Shown: positions 19,084-28,905, counted from the stretch's first letter. The stretch: DNA of 64,000 nt from Bacteroides luti (GCF_900128905.1 NZ_FQTV01000016.1:38606-102605), one strand, 5' to 3'. Numbers and translations: made by a program. Notes: generated by a model from the letters alone, not told the origin.

Positions 19084-19986
19084 TTAAAGAACAAAATTAG
19101 GATCAGTTTGTCTACTCTCCCTGTATTGACGTGGAGATATCCCAGTGTGTTGTTTAAAATATTTGCCAAAAAATGACTGGTTTGCAAAGTTTAGCTCATC
19201 TGATATTTGTTGAATTGTTTTTTCCGTTGATCTAAGCATTACTTTAGCTTCAAGAACAATATAGGTCTCGATCCATTCACTTGCTAATCTTCCAGTGGCC
19301 TCTTTTATCGAATTTGAAAAATGTTTGGAATCCAAATTAAGCTTTTCAGCGTAAAATGTGACACTTCTGCTTATCTTGTAGCTTTTGGAAAGCTCCGTCA
19401 TAAAAGCTTTAAAAATTTCCTCTTTTCTTGTTCTTTTTAAATGTTCCAGTGGATGATTTTTTTCATAGATTGCACTAATCTCATGACAAATAGCATGTAA
19501 CAAGCCTCGAACTATTTCTTTTCTGTCTGATAAATTCTCCATTCTAACTTTTCTAGCCAAAAGAGAATGATATTCAAGTAGTGAAGATAAATCATCTGAA
19601 TTCAGGTTTACGAAAGGATTGTCCATTATACGCAATAGAAATGGGACAATATTTCGTGTGCCTTTAACAGAGTCTTCAAGGAATTCTGGAGACATAGAAA
19701 TGCATTTAACAGTAAAGTCTTCACTATAGTTAAAAAACTGTATTATTTTTCCGGGAGTAATTATAAATAAATCGTTCTCTTTAAAATTATTATTCTTCAA
19801 GTTTATGCTCAATTCACTATTTCCTTTTATACATATAAGAAAACTTACACTATCAGCTTTACATGGATGATCCACAATCGGCATGTCAGCACTTGTGAAA
19901 ATAACAAATTCATCACCAATAAAATTTGTAGGTAGTTGACTTTTCACAAATTCAATATCCTTTCTTTTTCGGTGATCGAAATTCAT
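19084..19986 (-). CDS. AraC-family transcriptional regulator, copy 1
   Basis: A 300-residue regulator. The N-terminal half is a cupin-like effector domain (about 25-150) and the C-terminal 100 residues are two helix-turn-helix units of the AraC type. The second includes IQQISDELNFANQSFFGKYF and ends in TGISPRQYRE. The following gene on the same strand is a paralogue of the same length that is collinear throughout, so the two arose by tandem duplication. Both lie divergent to the RND efflux operon at 21192, which makes that operon the likely target. The effector is unknown. A -7 box (20013-20020) sits 27 bp before the start. Confidence 0.9.
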   Translation of the reverse strand: MNFDHRKRKDIEFVKSQLPTNFIGDEFVIFTSADMPIVDHPCKADSVSFLICIKGNSELSINLKNNNFKENDLFIITPGKIIQFFNYSEDFTVKCISMSPEFLEDSVKGTRNIVPFLLRIMDNPFVNLNSDDLSSLLEYHSLLARKVRMENLSDRKEIVRGLLHAICHEISAIYEKNHPLEHLKRTRKEEIFKAFMTELSKSYKISRSVTFYAEKLNLDSKHFSNSIKEATGRLASEWIETYIVLEAKVMLRSTEKTIQQISDELNFANQSFFGKYFKQHTGISPRQYRESRQTDPNFVL

Positions 19987-20012
19987 ATTTATTTAATTTT
20001 GCTGTTATTTCG

Positions 20013-20020
20013 CAAATATA
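20013..20020 (-). promoter_or_regulatory. -7 promoter box for AraC copy 1
   Basis: On the minus strand TATATTTG matches TAnnTTTG. No -33 TTTG was found. The same octamer lies before the second AraC gene. Confidence 0.45.
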
Positions 20021-20138
20021 GTAAATTCCGCTGAATTATTTCTTTGTATTTCGATGTTACTATTGCACTCGTTGCTGATATTTTTTATGGAGAGGCATAA
20101 TTTTCTTTCATTTTTATATAAATCTATTTGTATTATTT

Positions 20139-21041
20139 TTAAATAGATATTGAATCGAGTTCTCTGCTAATTTTGTATTTACTAGGAGATATTCCAGTAT
20201 GCTGCTTAAAATACTTTCCAAAAAAAGATTGATTTGGAAAATTTAATTCATATGTAATTTGTTGAATTGTTTTATATGAGGTTTTAAGTAGAACTTTGGC
20301 CTCAAGAATAACATAGTTGTCAATCCATTCGCTTGCAGATTTGCCACTTATTTCTTTTACTATTTTAGACAAATGTTTAGAACTCAACCTAAGTTTATCT
20401 GCGTAGAATGAAATACTTCTGCTTATTTTATAATTTTGTTCAACTTCATATAAAAATAGCTCAAGGATCTCTTCTTTTCTTGTTTTTTTTGTGTATTTTG
20501 ATATTTGATGATTTTCATAGATGGAACTAACCTCACAACATAATATTTGTAAGAGTCCTTGTGCTATTCCTCTTCTATATTTTGTATTATTGGGTTTAAT
20601 TTTTTGCAATGCAAAAGTATATAGATCTATAATTGAATTTAATTCATCATCATGAAGAACTATACATGGTTTTTTTATTATTTGCAGCATAAGAGCTACT
20701 TTGTTTTGTATATTTTTAACAGATTCTTCAGCAAACCTCTGTGATACAACAAAGCAATGAATTCGCAGATCTTCACTTTTAGTATTAAATTGTACAATTT
20801 GATTTGGTGATATTAATAAAAGACTATTTTCTTCTAAAATTACTTTTTTAAGATTGATACTGAATTCTACATATCCTCCTAAGCAAAGAATAAAGGCAAT
20901 ATTCTCAATCCTAAATGGATTTTTTAAAAGCGATAAATTATAAGGATTATCAAAGGTTACAAATTCTTCGGATAAGATATTTACTGAGATATGAGCTCTC
21001 ATAAAATCGAATCGGTCTTCTTTAAACTGGCTATACTTCAT
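20139..21041 (-). CDS. AraC-family transcriptional regulator, copy 2
   Basis: A 300-residue paralogue of the regulator at 19084. It has the same cupin-like N-terminal half and AraC DNA-binding C-terminus (IQQITYELNFPNQSFFGKYF, then TGISPSKYK). The core recognition helix, including NQSFFGKYFKQHTGISP, is identical in the two, so they may bind the same or overlapping sites, while the effector halves have diverged. It is more AT-rich than its neighbour. It is the gene closest to the divergent efflux operon, 150 bp away, and the best candidate for its regulator. Confidence 0.9.
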   Translation of the reverse strand: MKYSQFKEDRFDFMRAHISVNILSEEFVTFDNPYNLSLLKNPFRIENIAFILCLGGYVEFSINLKKVILEENSLLLISPNQIVQFNTKSEDLRIHCFVVSQRFAEESVKNIQNKVALMLQIIKKPCIVLHDDELNSIIDLYTFALQKIKPNNTKYRRGIAQGLLQILCCEVSSIYENHQISKYTKKTRKEEILELFLYEVEQNYKISRSISFYADKLRLSSKHLSKIVKEISGKSASEWIDNYVILEAKVLLKTSYKTIQQITYELNFPNQSFFGKYFKQHTGISPSKYKISRELDSISI

Positions 21042-21069
21042 TTTTTATATTATTTAGAGATATTGTCTG

Positions 21070-21077
21070 CAAATATA
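21070..21077 (-). promoter_or_regulatory. -7 promoter box for AraC copy 2
   Basis: On the minus strand TATATTTG matches TAnnTTTG, 28 bp before the start codon. No clear -33 box is present, which would fit an activator-dependent or weak promoter. Confidence 0.45.
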
Positions 21078-21141
21078 TCTGCATTCTCTAATATATGAAT
21101 AGCATACAGACTTTTGGACTAATGAAACTGTTAGACAGAAC

Positions 21142-21172
21142 TTTTAACGGTGTAAAAAACATCAGATATTTG
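21142..21172 (+). promoter_or_regulatory. Weak promoter for the RND efflux operon
   Basis: TTTT, 19 bp, then GATATTTG: both boxes are one base from consensus. It ends 19 bp before the ATG at 21192. A poor promoter between divergent AraC genes and the operon suggests the operon is induced. Confidence 0.35.
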
Positions 21173-21191
21173 CGCTGTTAAATAATTGAAT

Positions 21192-22541
21192 ATGATGAGA
21201 ATAAAAGAACAAATTTTTAGAAACTTATTATTGTACGCACTTTTGTTATTTGCAACAGGTGTTTATGCCCAAGAATCTTGTGGTTTGGAGTATTGCGTTG
21301 AAACTGCTTTAAAGAACAGTTTACAGTTAAAATCAGATAATAATACCTTGGCAAAGTATAAAGCGTCAGTTGGTCAGGTTAGAAGTGAATTGTTGCCAAG
21401 AGTTAATGCTGTAGGAACTTATCAGTATAGTTTTGATATACAGACTCAAATGATTCCTGCTGAAATGTTTGGAGGGCTTTCTGGTACTTATAAGGAGGCA
21501 AGATTGGGTGTAAATCAAAATAAGTCGGAGAGTTTGCAGGCAAGTCAGACTCTTTACAATGCACCTTTATTGATTTCTCTAAAGATAGCTAAAGCTACAG
21601 TTAATCTTGAATGTTTGCAGATTCAAGGAACTAAAGAAGATCTGATTTATAATGTATCAGCAACTTATTACAATATTCAGTCTATATTAAAACAAGAACA
21701 ATTGGTGGAAAATAACCTCAGAAGTATGAATTCACTGGTTGAAATAACAGATAGGTTGTATAAATCAGGGTTGGCTACAGCAACAGATGCTAACAGACTT
21801 ACAGTATCCAGAGATAACACAAGCGCTAATCTTCGCAAGCTTCGAAATAATAAAGAGAAAATGTACAATCTGCTGAAGATCTTGATGAATATCCCAATTG
21901 ATAGTAATATTCAGATAAAAGAATTTCAAGAGAACAAATCAAGTTTGGTAGAGCCTTTTCTGCCTGTTTCGAATCCAATGTTAAAAACGAATTATTTGCA
22001 GGTGGCTCAAGGTAAACAAATTGCTGAGATGCAACTTAAAAGTATCAAATCTAGTTATTTACCATCTTTATCATTTTCAGGAAGTTATGGGTATTCGGCA
22101 TTTTATAATAATGCCAATCCGATGAAAAACCTGAATGACAAATGGTATAAATCATCTTATATCGGTGTTCAACTAAATATCCCTGTTTTTGATGGCTTCA
22201 GTAAGAAATATCAGATTCATCAGAAGAAAGCGGAAATTAAAAACTATGAAATTCAAGGTGAGCAGATATTACAGCAAAATAGTAAAGAGATGGCTGATGC
22301 TTATGCCGATTTGAAAAGCAATTATACAAGCTTAGATACTCAGAAGCGTAGTTTAGAATTAGCACAAAAAGTTTCGGATGATATAAATAATCAATATAAA
22401 AGTGGTCTCGTAAAAATGTCTGAGGTGATTAACTCTCAAATAGAACTGGTTACTGCTCAGAATAATTATGTAGATGCTTTAATTAGTATTAAACAAGCAG
22501 AACTTAACTTGAGCAAAGCAGCCGGAACGTTAATGAAATAA
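21192..22541 (+). CDS. TolC-family outer-membrane efflux protein
   Basis: A 449-residue outer-membrane channel of a tripartite efflux pump. The signal peptide ends in VYAQ (about 1-28). The mature part has the two long helical repeats of the TolC family, rich in Asn, Gln and Ser, beginning with LEYCVETALKNSLQL and with a matching second repeat near the end (AELNLSKAAGTL). The ATG at 21192 is used instead of the in-frame TTG at 21186. It is the first gene of a three-gene operon, with 20 bp to the adaptor gene. Having the channel gene first is common in Bacteroidetes. Confidence 0.92.
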   Translation: MMRIKEQIFRNLLLYALLLFATGVYAQESCGLEYCVETALKNSLQLKSDNNTLAKYKASVGQVRSELLPRVNAVGTYQYSFDIQTQMIPAEMFGGLSGTYKEARLGVNQNKSESLQASQTLYNAPLLISLKIAKATVNLECLQIQGTKEDLIYNVSATYYNIQSILKQEQLVENNLRSMNSLVEITDRLYKSGLATATDANRLTVSRDNTSANLRKLRNNKEKMYNLLKILMNIPIDSNIQIKEFQENKSSLVEPFLPVSNPMLKTNYLQVAQGKQIAEMQLKSIKSSYLPSLSFSGSYGYSAFYNNANPMKNLNDKWYKSSYIGVQLNIPVFDGFSKKYQIHQKKAEIKNYEIQGEQILQQNSKEMADAYADLKSNYTSLDTQKRSLELAQKVSDDINNQYKSGLVKMSEVINSQIELVTAQNNYVDALISIKQAELNLSKAAGTLMK

Positions 22542-22561
22542 TAATTTAAAATATAACAATA

Positions 22562-23614
22562 ATGAAAAAATTGAATCTTATAATTATAGTAGTTGTTCTT
22601 TTAGTCTTGTTTCTCATAGTATGGGCATTAAAAGCAAACCAAAAAGATGTGCAAAGTAATATTTATCATAAAGATTTAAATTCTGCAGCGACTGTTCAGG
22701 TTGACACAGTAAAAACTTCGGAGTTTACAGAGTCGGTATGTTATCTTGGAACGTTTTCTCCTCAACGAGAAGTAACAATTTCTAGCCAAACTTTGGGAAA
22801 GGTTATTAAAGTAGGAGTAGAAGAAGGAAGTCATGTTGTTGCAGGAGCTCTAATAGTTCAGCTAGATATAGATGTTCTGAAAGCTCAGTTGAATTCGGCA
22901 AAAGCAAGTTACGATAATGCTTCAATTACTCTAAAACGTCTGGAAGAAGCTAAAGATGGTGTGACTCAGGTGCAGATTGATAATGCCCGCACACAATTAT
23001 TGTCTGCCAAATATCAGCTTGACCTATTAAAAAAGCAAATTAGCATGGGGACTATAAAAGCTCCTTTTAGTGGAATTATTACATTGAAAAATTTCGATTT
23101 GGGTGCCGTCGTATCCCCTGGAACTCCAATAGTTGAATTAACTGATATAAGTAGACTGAAGCTAGAAATAAATATTCCAGAAAAGGATCTGTTTCGCTTT
23201 ATTAAAGGACAGAAAGTAGCAATTGCTACAGATGTTTATCCAGGTGTGACTTTTGAAGGTAGAACATTGTTTATTTCTAGCAAAGCAGATGCTTCACATA
23301 ATTATGCAATAAAAATATTAATACAAAACAGTACAAAAAATCCATTAAAAGCTGGGATGTATGGACGAGCTTTCTTTGATGAGACTATGTCTGAAAGTTC
23401 AATTAGTATCCCTCGATCTGCTTTAATAGGCTCTACTAAAAAGCCACAGGTTTTTGTTGTAGAAAATAGAGTCGCACATTTACGTGATATACAAATAGGA
23501 ATGAGCAATGATACACATATACAGATTTTAAGAGGATTAAAAGAAAATGAAATAGTAGTTAAAGGGGGAATTGTGAATTTATCCGATGGAGTAAAAGTAA
23601 GAATAGCTCAATAA
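22562..23614 (+). CDS. RND efflux periplasmic adaptor (membrane fusion protein)
   Basis: A 350-residue HlyD/AcrA-type adaptor that links the inner-membrane pump to the outer-membrane channel. It has an N-terminal membrane anchor (about 3-22) with no lipobox, the first half of a lipoyl domain (VTISSQTLGKVIKVGVEEG), a short coiled-coil hairpin (about 100-155), the second lipoyl half (GTIKAPFSGIITLKNFDLG), then the beta-barrel and membrane-proximal domains. It sits between the channel and the transporter genes with gaps of 20 and 35 bp. Confidence 0.92.
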   Translation: MKKLNLIIIVVVLLVLFLIVWALKANQKDVQSNIYHKDLNSAATVQVDTVKTSEFTESVCYLGTFSPQREVTISSQTLGKVIKVGVEEGSHVVAGALIVQLDIDVLKAQLNSAKASYDNASITLKRLEEAKDGVTQVQIDNARTQLLSAKYQLDLLKKQISMGTIKAPFSGIITLKNFDLGAVVSPGTPIVELTDISRLKLEINIPEKDLFRFIKGQKVAIATDVYPGVTFEGRTLFISSKADASHNYAIKILIQNSTKNPLKAGMYGRAFFDETMSESSISIPRSALIGSTKKPQVFVVENRVAHLRDIQIGMSNDTHIQILRGLKENEIVVKGGIVNLSDGVKVRIAQ

Positions 23615-23649
23615 TTGGATATAGCTAAATAATTTAAATAATAGAAAAT

Positions 23650-26600
23650 ATGTCAATTACTAAAATTGCAATAAACAGGCCCTCGCTTATAGTTGTATTT
23701 TTTACAGCAATATTGCTGATTGGTGGTTTTTGTTTTACAAAACTGAACTATGAGTTGTTTCCAGAGATGTCGACTCCAACTCTTATTGTGTCTACTCCTT
23801 ATCCGGGAGCTGCTCCCAATAATGTAGAACAAACAGTTACTAAAAAAATAGAAGATGAAATCTGTAGTGTAGACGGAATAAAAAATGTCACTTCGCAATC
23901 AATGGAAGGAATATCTTTAGTTGTTGCTGAATTTAATGCTGGAACAGATATTAATGATAAGCAGCAGGAAGTTCAACGAAAACTTAATAATATTTTATCA
24001 GATCTACCTTCTGATGTAAAGACACCGACTATTTCTAAAATGACTCCTAGTGATCAGCCAATTATACAGCTGACTGCTACCTCAAATTTGCCAAATGCCA
24101 GTTTTTATGATTTGGTAAAAAATGAGATAAAACCACAGTTGCAGCAGATAAAGGGAATTGGAGAAATTAAAATGGTTGGTGGACAAGAGAGAGAAATTCA
24201 GGTTAATGTGAATAAGGATAAGCTGGAACATTATGGATTATCTATTTTGCAAGTAACTAAAGCTATTAATAATGCTAATACTGAATTTCCAACAGGTAAG
24301 GTCAAGACCAGAAATGCCCAGATGACTGTCCGGTTAACAGGGAAATTCACTTCGGTAGAACAAATGAAAAACTTATCCGTTGCACAGCCTGCAACCGGAA
24401 GTGCAATAAAGCTCTGTGATATAGCGGATGTAAGTGATGTCACTAAAGAGCAAACCGCTATCAACCGTTATAATGGAAAGGAAGGCATTGGAATTATAAT
24501 TAAAAAGCAAAGTAATGCCAATGCTGTAGAGATAAGTAATGAGGTAAAAGCAAAAATAGCTTCTATTGAAAAGCAATATATTAGTAGTAATACTAAAATT
24601 GTAATAGCTGATGATACATCTGATTTTACTATGGAATCCGTTAATTCTGTGGGGCATGATTTAGTCATTGCAATTATGTTAGTGGCTGTAATAATGATAC
24701 TTTTTTTGCATAGCGTCCGAGATTCATTCATAGTGTTACTTGCTATTCCAACTTCGCTTATATCTTCCTTTATAGCAATGTATCTTTGCGGATATTCATT
24801 AAACTTAATGACGTTACTGGCACTTTCGCTTGTTATTGGTATTTTAGTAGACGACTCAATTGTTGTCCTTGAAAATATACATAGACATCTTAGTTTGGGA
24901 AAGAGCAAATATCAAGCTGCGCTAGATGGTATAAATGAAATTGGTTTCTCTGCTTTAGCTATTACTTTGGTTATTGTGGTTGTTTTTGCACCAATGGCAT
25001 TTATTAACAATACGATAGGTGATGTTTTACGTCAGTTTTCGCTTACAATTGTAACAGCTACACTAACAAGTTTAGCGGTATGTTATACCTTAACTCCATG
25101 GCTATCTTCAAAGTTTGGTAAGATTACAGAGTTGGATAACAACAATTGGTTACATAAACCTTTAATCCAGTTCGAACGTCTGATTGAAAAGATAACTGAA
25201 TGGTATACAAAACAACTTCATTGGGTTATGTGCCATAAAATAACCTTTTTATCTATAATATTTACACTTTTTGCCGGTGTTTATTTTATGATGCAGATGG
25301 GTATTTTAGGAAGTGAACTTGTGGCTGGTGGTGATCAGGCTAAATTTCAATTAAAACTGGAGTTTGATAAAACAACAACAGTAACAGAAAATAATCTACA
25401 AACAAAAGCTGTTGAAGATTATTTACTTAGCCAACCAGAAGTTAAAATGGTTTTTTCTAATATTGCTGGACCAAGTACTACAGGTATGGAATCAATGAAA
25501 TCTGTTGGGAGTGAATATAAATCAGAGCTATTAGTAAAATTAGTTGAAAAAGAGAAACGTACCCTTTCTACTGAGAAATATATGATTGAAATAGGTAAAA
25601 GAATTGAAGCGAAGTTTCCCGGTGTGAAACTGCGTTCAACGACTCTGGGGATTGTAAATAGTGGAGAGCCTATTCAGATTATTTTAAATTCCACCAATAA
25701 TGAGTTGTTAATGAAAACAGCTAATGAATTGAAACGGAAAATTGAGACTCTTCCTGGCGCTAATGATGTATCATTGAGTGTCGAAGAAGGAAATCCTGAG
25801 GTAGAAGTAAATATTGATAGGGACAAATTGGCACAATTAGGCTTGGATATTGCAACTGTAGGAGCAACAATGCAGAATGCTTATTCTGGGAATACTGATG
25901 CAAAATATAGGGTTGGAACCAATGAATATGATATAAATATTAAATTTGATAATTTTGACAAGCGTAATGCCGGAGATGTAAGCAATATCTGTTTTATCAA
26001 TAATAAGGGACAACAAATCAGACTTACTCAGTTTGCCAATGTTGAACAAGGTAGTGGTCCAAGTGTGTTAGAACGAAAAGATAGACGTACATCAGTTACA
26101 GTAAAAAGTAACGTTTTAGGTATGACATCTGGTATTTTAGCTGATGAGATTAATAAATCATTATTAGAAAAACCTTTGCCATCAGGAGTTGATATGAAAT
26201 GGAGCGGTGATATAGAACGTCAGGGAGATTCATTTACTTCTTTGGGGATTGCTTTACTGGCTGCTATTATTTTGATGTATCTGATTATGGTTGCTTTATA
26301 TGATAATTATATCTATCCTATTGTAGTTCTGATTTCAGTACCAGTTGCATTTATTGGATCATTCTTAGCACTTTGTCTCGCAAAATCGTCTATGAGTATG
26401 ATGACAATGCTTGGGATGATCATGCTATTTGGATTAGTTGCGAAAAATGCTATTTTAATTGTGGATTTTGCTAATCATCGTAAAGCCGAAGGAGAATCTA
26501 CATATATCGCTTTAATTCAGGCAGGAAAAACAAGATTTCGTCCTATATTAATGACAACGATTGCCATGGTGGCTGGTATGCTTCCAATTGCTTTGGCTAG

Positions 26601-26793
26601 TGGAGCAGGAGCTGAGTGGAAAAATGGGTTAGGGTGGGTATTAGTTGGAGGACTTTTATCAAGTCTATTTCTTACAATATTTTTGGTCCCGATGGCTTAT
26701 TATACAGTAGACAGAATTGCTTTTAAATTTAAAAACAAATTATATGTTAAAGAAGTTATTGTTGCGCAAGAAGAAATCGCTGTAAATAAATAG
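23650..26793 (+). CDS. RND-family efflux transporter, inner-membrane subunit
   Basis: A 1047-residue AcrB-like, proton-driven transporter with twelve membrane helices and two large periplasmic loops. Helix 1 follows ITKIAINRPSL. The paired Asp residues of the proton relay lie in helix 4 (GILVDDSIVVLENIHRHL, about residues 401-402), and the Lys of helix 10 lies in FGLVAKNAILIVDFAN. Length and motifs match the hydrophobe/amphiphile-efflux (HAE) group rather than metal exporters. The substrate cannot be read from the sequence; drugs, bile salts or other amphiphiles are typical. It is the last gene of the operon. Confidence 0.94.
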   Translation: MSITKIAINRPSLIVVFFTAILLIGGFCFTKLNYELFPEMSTPTLIVSTPYPGAAPNNVEQTVTKKIEDEICSVDGIKNVTSQSMEGISLVVAEFNAGTDINDKQQEVQRKLNNILSDLPSDVKTPTISKMTPSDQPIIQLTATSNLPNASFYDLVKNEIKPQLQQIKGIGEIKMVGGQEREIQVNVNKDKLEHYGLSILQVTKAINNANTEFPTGKVKTRNAQMTVRLTGKFTSVEQMKNLSVAQPATGSAIKLCDIADVSDVTKEQTAINRYNGKEGIGIIIKKQSNANAVEISNEVKAKIASIEKQYISSNTKIVIADDTSDFTMESVNSVGHDLVIAIMLVAVIMILFLHSVRDSFIVLLAIPTSLISSFIAMYLCGYSLNLMTLLALSLVIGILVDDSIVVLENIHRHLSLGKSKYQAALDGINEIGFSALAITLVIVVVFAPMAFINNTIGDVLRQFSLTIVTATLTSLAVCYTLTPWLSSKFGKITELDNNNWLHKPLIQFERLIEKITEWYTKQLHWVMCHKITFLSIIFTLFAGVYFMMQMGILGSELVAGGDQAKFQLKLEFDKTTTVTENNLQTKAVEDYLLSQPEVKMVFSNIAGPSTTGMESMKSVGSEYKSELLVKLVEKEKRTLSTEKYMIEIGKRIEAKFPGVKLRSTTLGIVNSGEPIQIILNSTNNELLMKTANELKRKIETLPGANDVSLSVEEGNPEVEVNIDRDKLAQLGLDIATVGATMQNAYSGNTDAKYRVGTNEYDINIKFDNFDKRNAGDVSNICFINNKGQQIRLTQFANVEQGSGPSVLERKDRRTSVTVKSNVLGMTSGILADEINKSLLEKPLPSGVDMKWSGDIERQGDSFTSLGIALLAAIILMYLIMVALYDNYIYPIVVLISVPVAFIGSFLALCLAKSSMSMMTMLGMIMLFGLVAKNAILIVDFANHRKAEGESTYIALIQAGKTRFRPILMTTIAMVAGMLPIALASGAGAEWKNGLGWVLVGGLLSSLFLTIFLVPMAYYTVDRIAFKFKNKLYVKEVIVAQEEIAVNK

Positions 26794-26818
26794 TTCTAAT
26801 ATCTCACTACTGAAAAGT

Positions 26819-26860
26819 AAAAAGGCTCAAAACAACATTAATGCGTTTTGAGCCTTTTTT
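26819..26860. terminator. Bidirectional terminator after the RND operon
   Basis: A perfect 15-bp stem (aaaaaggctcaaaac / gttttgagccttttt) around 11 bases. A residues precede it and T residues follow, so it can stop both the efflux operon and the convergent ferredoxin gene. Confidence 0.9.
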
Positions 26861-26903
26861 AATTGAAAAATTATTGTCTATTTATTATGGGGTTTCCTGA
26901 TTA

Positions 26904-27671
26904 TTATGACTCACTGTATACGAAATCATTAGCATTGATTATCTCTGAAAGTTTAACGTTCTGATTTCTAAATCTGTCACGACTCTTTTCACCACGATAA
27001 CGTATAGCATTTTGGGGACAATTGTGGGTACAAGCCCCACATCGGATACATTTATCCTGAATCATCGGATAATCTCCCATCATGATATTATCAATTGGAC
27101 ACACTTTCAAACATATTCCACACTGGATGCATTTATCTTCTTCAATATAAAACCGTTCGTTATGTTTCGTTTCTTGCGAAACAATAGAGGCTATAAAACC
27201 TGTTGCTCTGTTCGCAAAATTGACTCCATAAATTCTTTTCTGTCTCTGATTTATTTCATTCCGGATAATCGTCAGATGCTCGTCAACCTTCTTCTTAGGC
27301 AGGGTGTCTATCTGTTTCTTTATATCCCAATAGACGAAACTACTGTCAACCATTTTAATGCTATTAATATAATCAAAGGATATACCACAATGTTTGCCGG
27401 CCTTGAGCAACTTTTCATTTGCATCAGCATTATTTTCGCCATAGGTAACTATACCAAAAAAGTAATTAGCTTTTAATTGAGCCTTATTCATAAACTCTTT
27501 TACATGGATCGGAATATTGGCATGATGATTAGGGACAACTAAGCCGATAACATCATCTTCGAAATCGAACTGATCTCCTTTCAATATGGCAGGTATAGAT
27601 ACCCCCTTTCCACCTATCTTCTTAACAATTTCGAGACAGTTCCCTGTTGCTGTAAAATAAAATATCGTCAT
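26904..27671 (-). CDS. EFR1-family flavodoxin/ferredoxin fusion
   Basis: A 255-residue electron-transfer protein. The N-terminal flavodoxin-like domain begins with IFYFTATGNC, with the FMN phosphate loop at residues 7-12. The C-terminal part holds two [4Fe-4S] motifs, CIQCGICLKVCP and CIRCGACTHNCP. Such EFR1 proteins are common in anaerobes, but the partner is unknown. A Crp-like regulator gene lies 74 bp upstream on the same strand, and the gap carries its own -7 box, so this gene may be a target of that regulator. Confidence 0.88.
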   Translation of the reverse strand: MTIFYFTATGNCLEIVKKIGGKGVSIPAILKGDQFDFEDDVIGLVVPNHHANIPIHVKEFMNKAQLKANYFFGIVTYGENNADANEKLLKAGKHCGISFDYINSIKMVDSSFVYWDIKKQIDTLPKKKVDEHLTIIRNEINQRQKRIYGVNFANRATGFIASIVSQETKHNERFYIEEDKCIQCGICLKVCPIDNIMMGDYPMIQDKCIRCGACTHNCPQNAIRYRGEKSRDRFRNQNVKLSEIINANDFVYSES

Positions 27672-27697
27672 ATCTATATTTTTTAAAATTATGGCAG

Positions 27698-27739
27698 CAA
27701 AGATACATTGACATTTATTTCTAAATCTGAAACTAGTTT
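27698..27739 (-). promoter_or_regulatory. -7 box and palindrome before the EFR1 gene
   Basis: On the minus strand the -7 box TATCTTTG (27698-27705) lies 27 bp before the start. About 24 bp upstream is the 10-bp palindrome aaactagttt (27730-27739), in the place of a -33 box. It may be the site of the neighbouring Crp-like activator. Confidence 0.4.
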
Positions 27740-27745
27740 TATTTT

Positions 27746-28294
27746 TCAGAGTTCATGTTTCAGTTTACTTAGCCATTGTGGGGTAATTCCCAAATAATTA
27801 GCAATATATTTGGATGGAACCTCATTCAACAACTGAGGATATTTTTGTTTAAGATACTGCAACATCTCCAGGCTATCCAAGCTGATAAGCATAGTCCGCA
27901 TAGCATTCTTTTCCATCAGGGTTCTTATAGAATACTGATGAAATACATTAGCATATTCTGGCATACAAATCAGTTGGTCAAGCTCGCTTTTATCCATTTC
28001 AATAACATTTGTATTCGTAAAAGTCTTAAGATAATATTGCGAAGATTCTCCAGGCAAAAATGCATTGCAAATAGTAGCTAATGCATGAAAACCTGGAATA
28101 AAAAAATTGATGGCCTTTTCATCACCGTTTTTCGGATTTATATAAGTAACAACCAGACCTCCTTTAAGCACAAGATATACCTTCTTTACCCAATCACCTT
28201 TGTTTATGAGATATATGTGACTTTTAATATTCTTTTCAAGGCCTCGGCTTCTGAATTCAGCGATTAATTCTTTAGGGAAATCTATATCATCCAT
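27746..28294 (-). CDS. Crp/Fnr-family transcriptional regulator
   Basis: A 182-residue protein with an N-terminal cyclic-nucleotide-binding-like beta roll (about 20-115), a long connecting helix, and a short C-terminal helix-turn-helix (KYIANYLGITPQWLSKLKHEL). No cysteine cluster of the Fnr type is seen. Many Bacteroidetes proteins of this form have lost the canonical cAMP-binding Arg and Ser and respond to unknown ligands. It lies upstream of the EFR1 ferredoxin gene. Confidence 0.87.
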   Translation of the reverse strand: MDDIDFPKELIAEFRSRGLEKNIKSHIYLINKGDWVKKVYLVLKGGLVVTYINPKNGDEKAINFFIPGFHALATICNAFLPGESSQYYLKTFTNTNVIEMDKSELDQLICMPEYANVFHQYSIRTLMEKNAMRTMLISLDSLEMLQYLKQKYPQLLNEVPSKYIANYLGITPQWLSKLKHEL

Positions 28295-28365
28295 TTTTTA
28301 TATTTTTTCTACTAATATTTTATTTGTTTTTTATTTCTCAACTCTGTTTGTAAAAAAATCCGCAA

Positions 28366-28854
28366 TTATATTATTTCATATTGGTAATAGACTACATTTG
28401 CAACATCAACTTTTACAAAGTTCAATTTCTCACAGATTCTTATCGAACCAATATTCTCAGGATACATGCGTGCTATAATCTTTTCTAGACCTAATACATT
28501 AAAGCCATAATTCAGTAACCCTTCACAAATTTCAGTGCCATAGCCTCTATTCCAATATTTATTATCAAGAATATAACCTAATTCAAGAATCTTCTTATTT
28601 TCAAAAGAATTGAATAGTCCTGCCTCACCAATAATTTTCCCATCAGCAACAACAGAAAAAATGCCATACCCTTGAGGATAACCATCAGTATTTACTTTCT
28701 CATATTTGCCTTTCAGATCTTCAACAGTCCAATCATATTTACCACTAGAGATATACTTCATATTTTCCTCTTTTGAATAAACAGACAATAGAACATTTAT
28801 ATCCGATGGCATTATTTCCCGAATTAAAAGGTTTTTAGTTATAATTGGCTCCAT
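28366..28854 (-). CDS. GNAT-family N-acetyltransferase (RimJ/RimL type)
   Basis: A 162-residue acetyltransferase. It has the N-terminal TKNLLIREIMPSDI segment typical of the RimJ/RimL group, motif A (ELGYILDNKYWNRGYGTEI) where acetyl-CoA binds, and the late segment SIRICEKLNFVK. It acetylates a protein N-terminus or a small molecule; the substrate is unknown. A -7 box (TATATTTG on the minus strand) lies 44 bp before the start. Confidence 0.88.
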   Translation of the reverse strand: MEPIITKNLLIREIMPSDINVLLSVYSKEENMKYISSGKYDWTVEDLKGKYEKVNTDGYPQGYGIFSVVADGKIIGEAGLFNSFENKKILELGYILDNKYWNRGYGTEICEGLLNYGFNVLGLEKIIARMYPENIGSIRICEKLNFVKVDVANVVYYQYEII

Positions 28855-28897
28855 AGTTCTGTCTTTATAATAAAATCCAACGAATCATCATATTTTA

Positions 28898-28905
28898 CAA
28901 ATATA
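28898..28905 (-). promoter_or_regulatory. -7 promoter box for the acetyltransferase gene
   Basis: TATATTTG on the minus strand matches TAnnTTTG. No -33 box was found. Confidence 0.4.
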
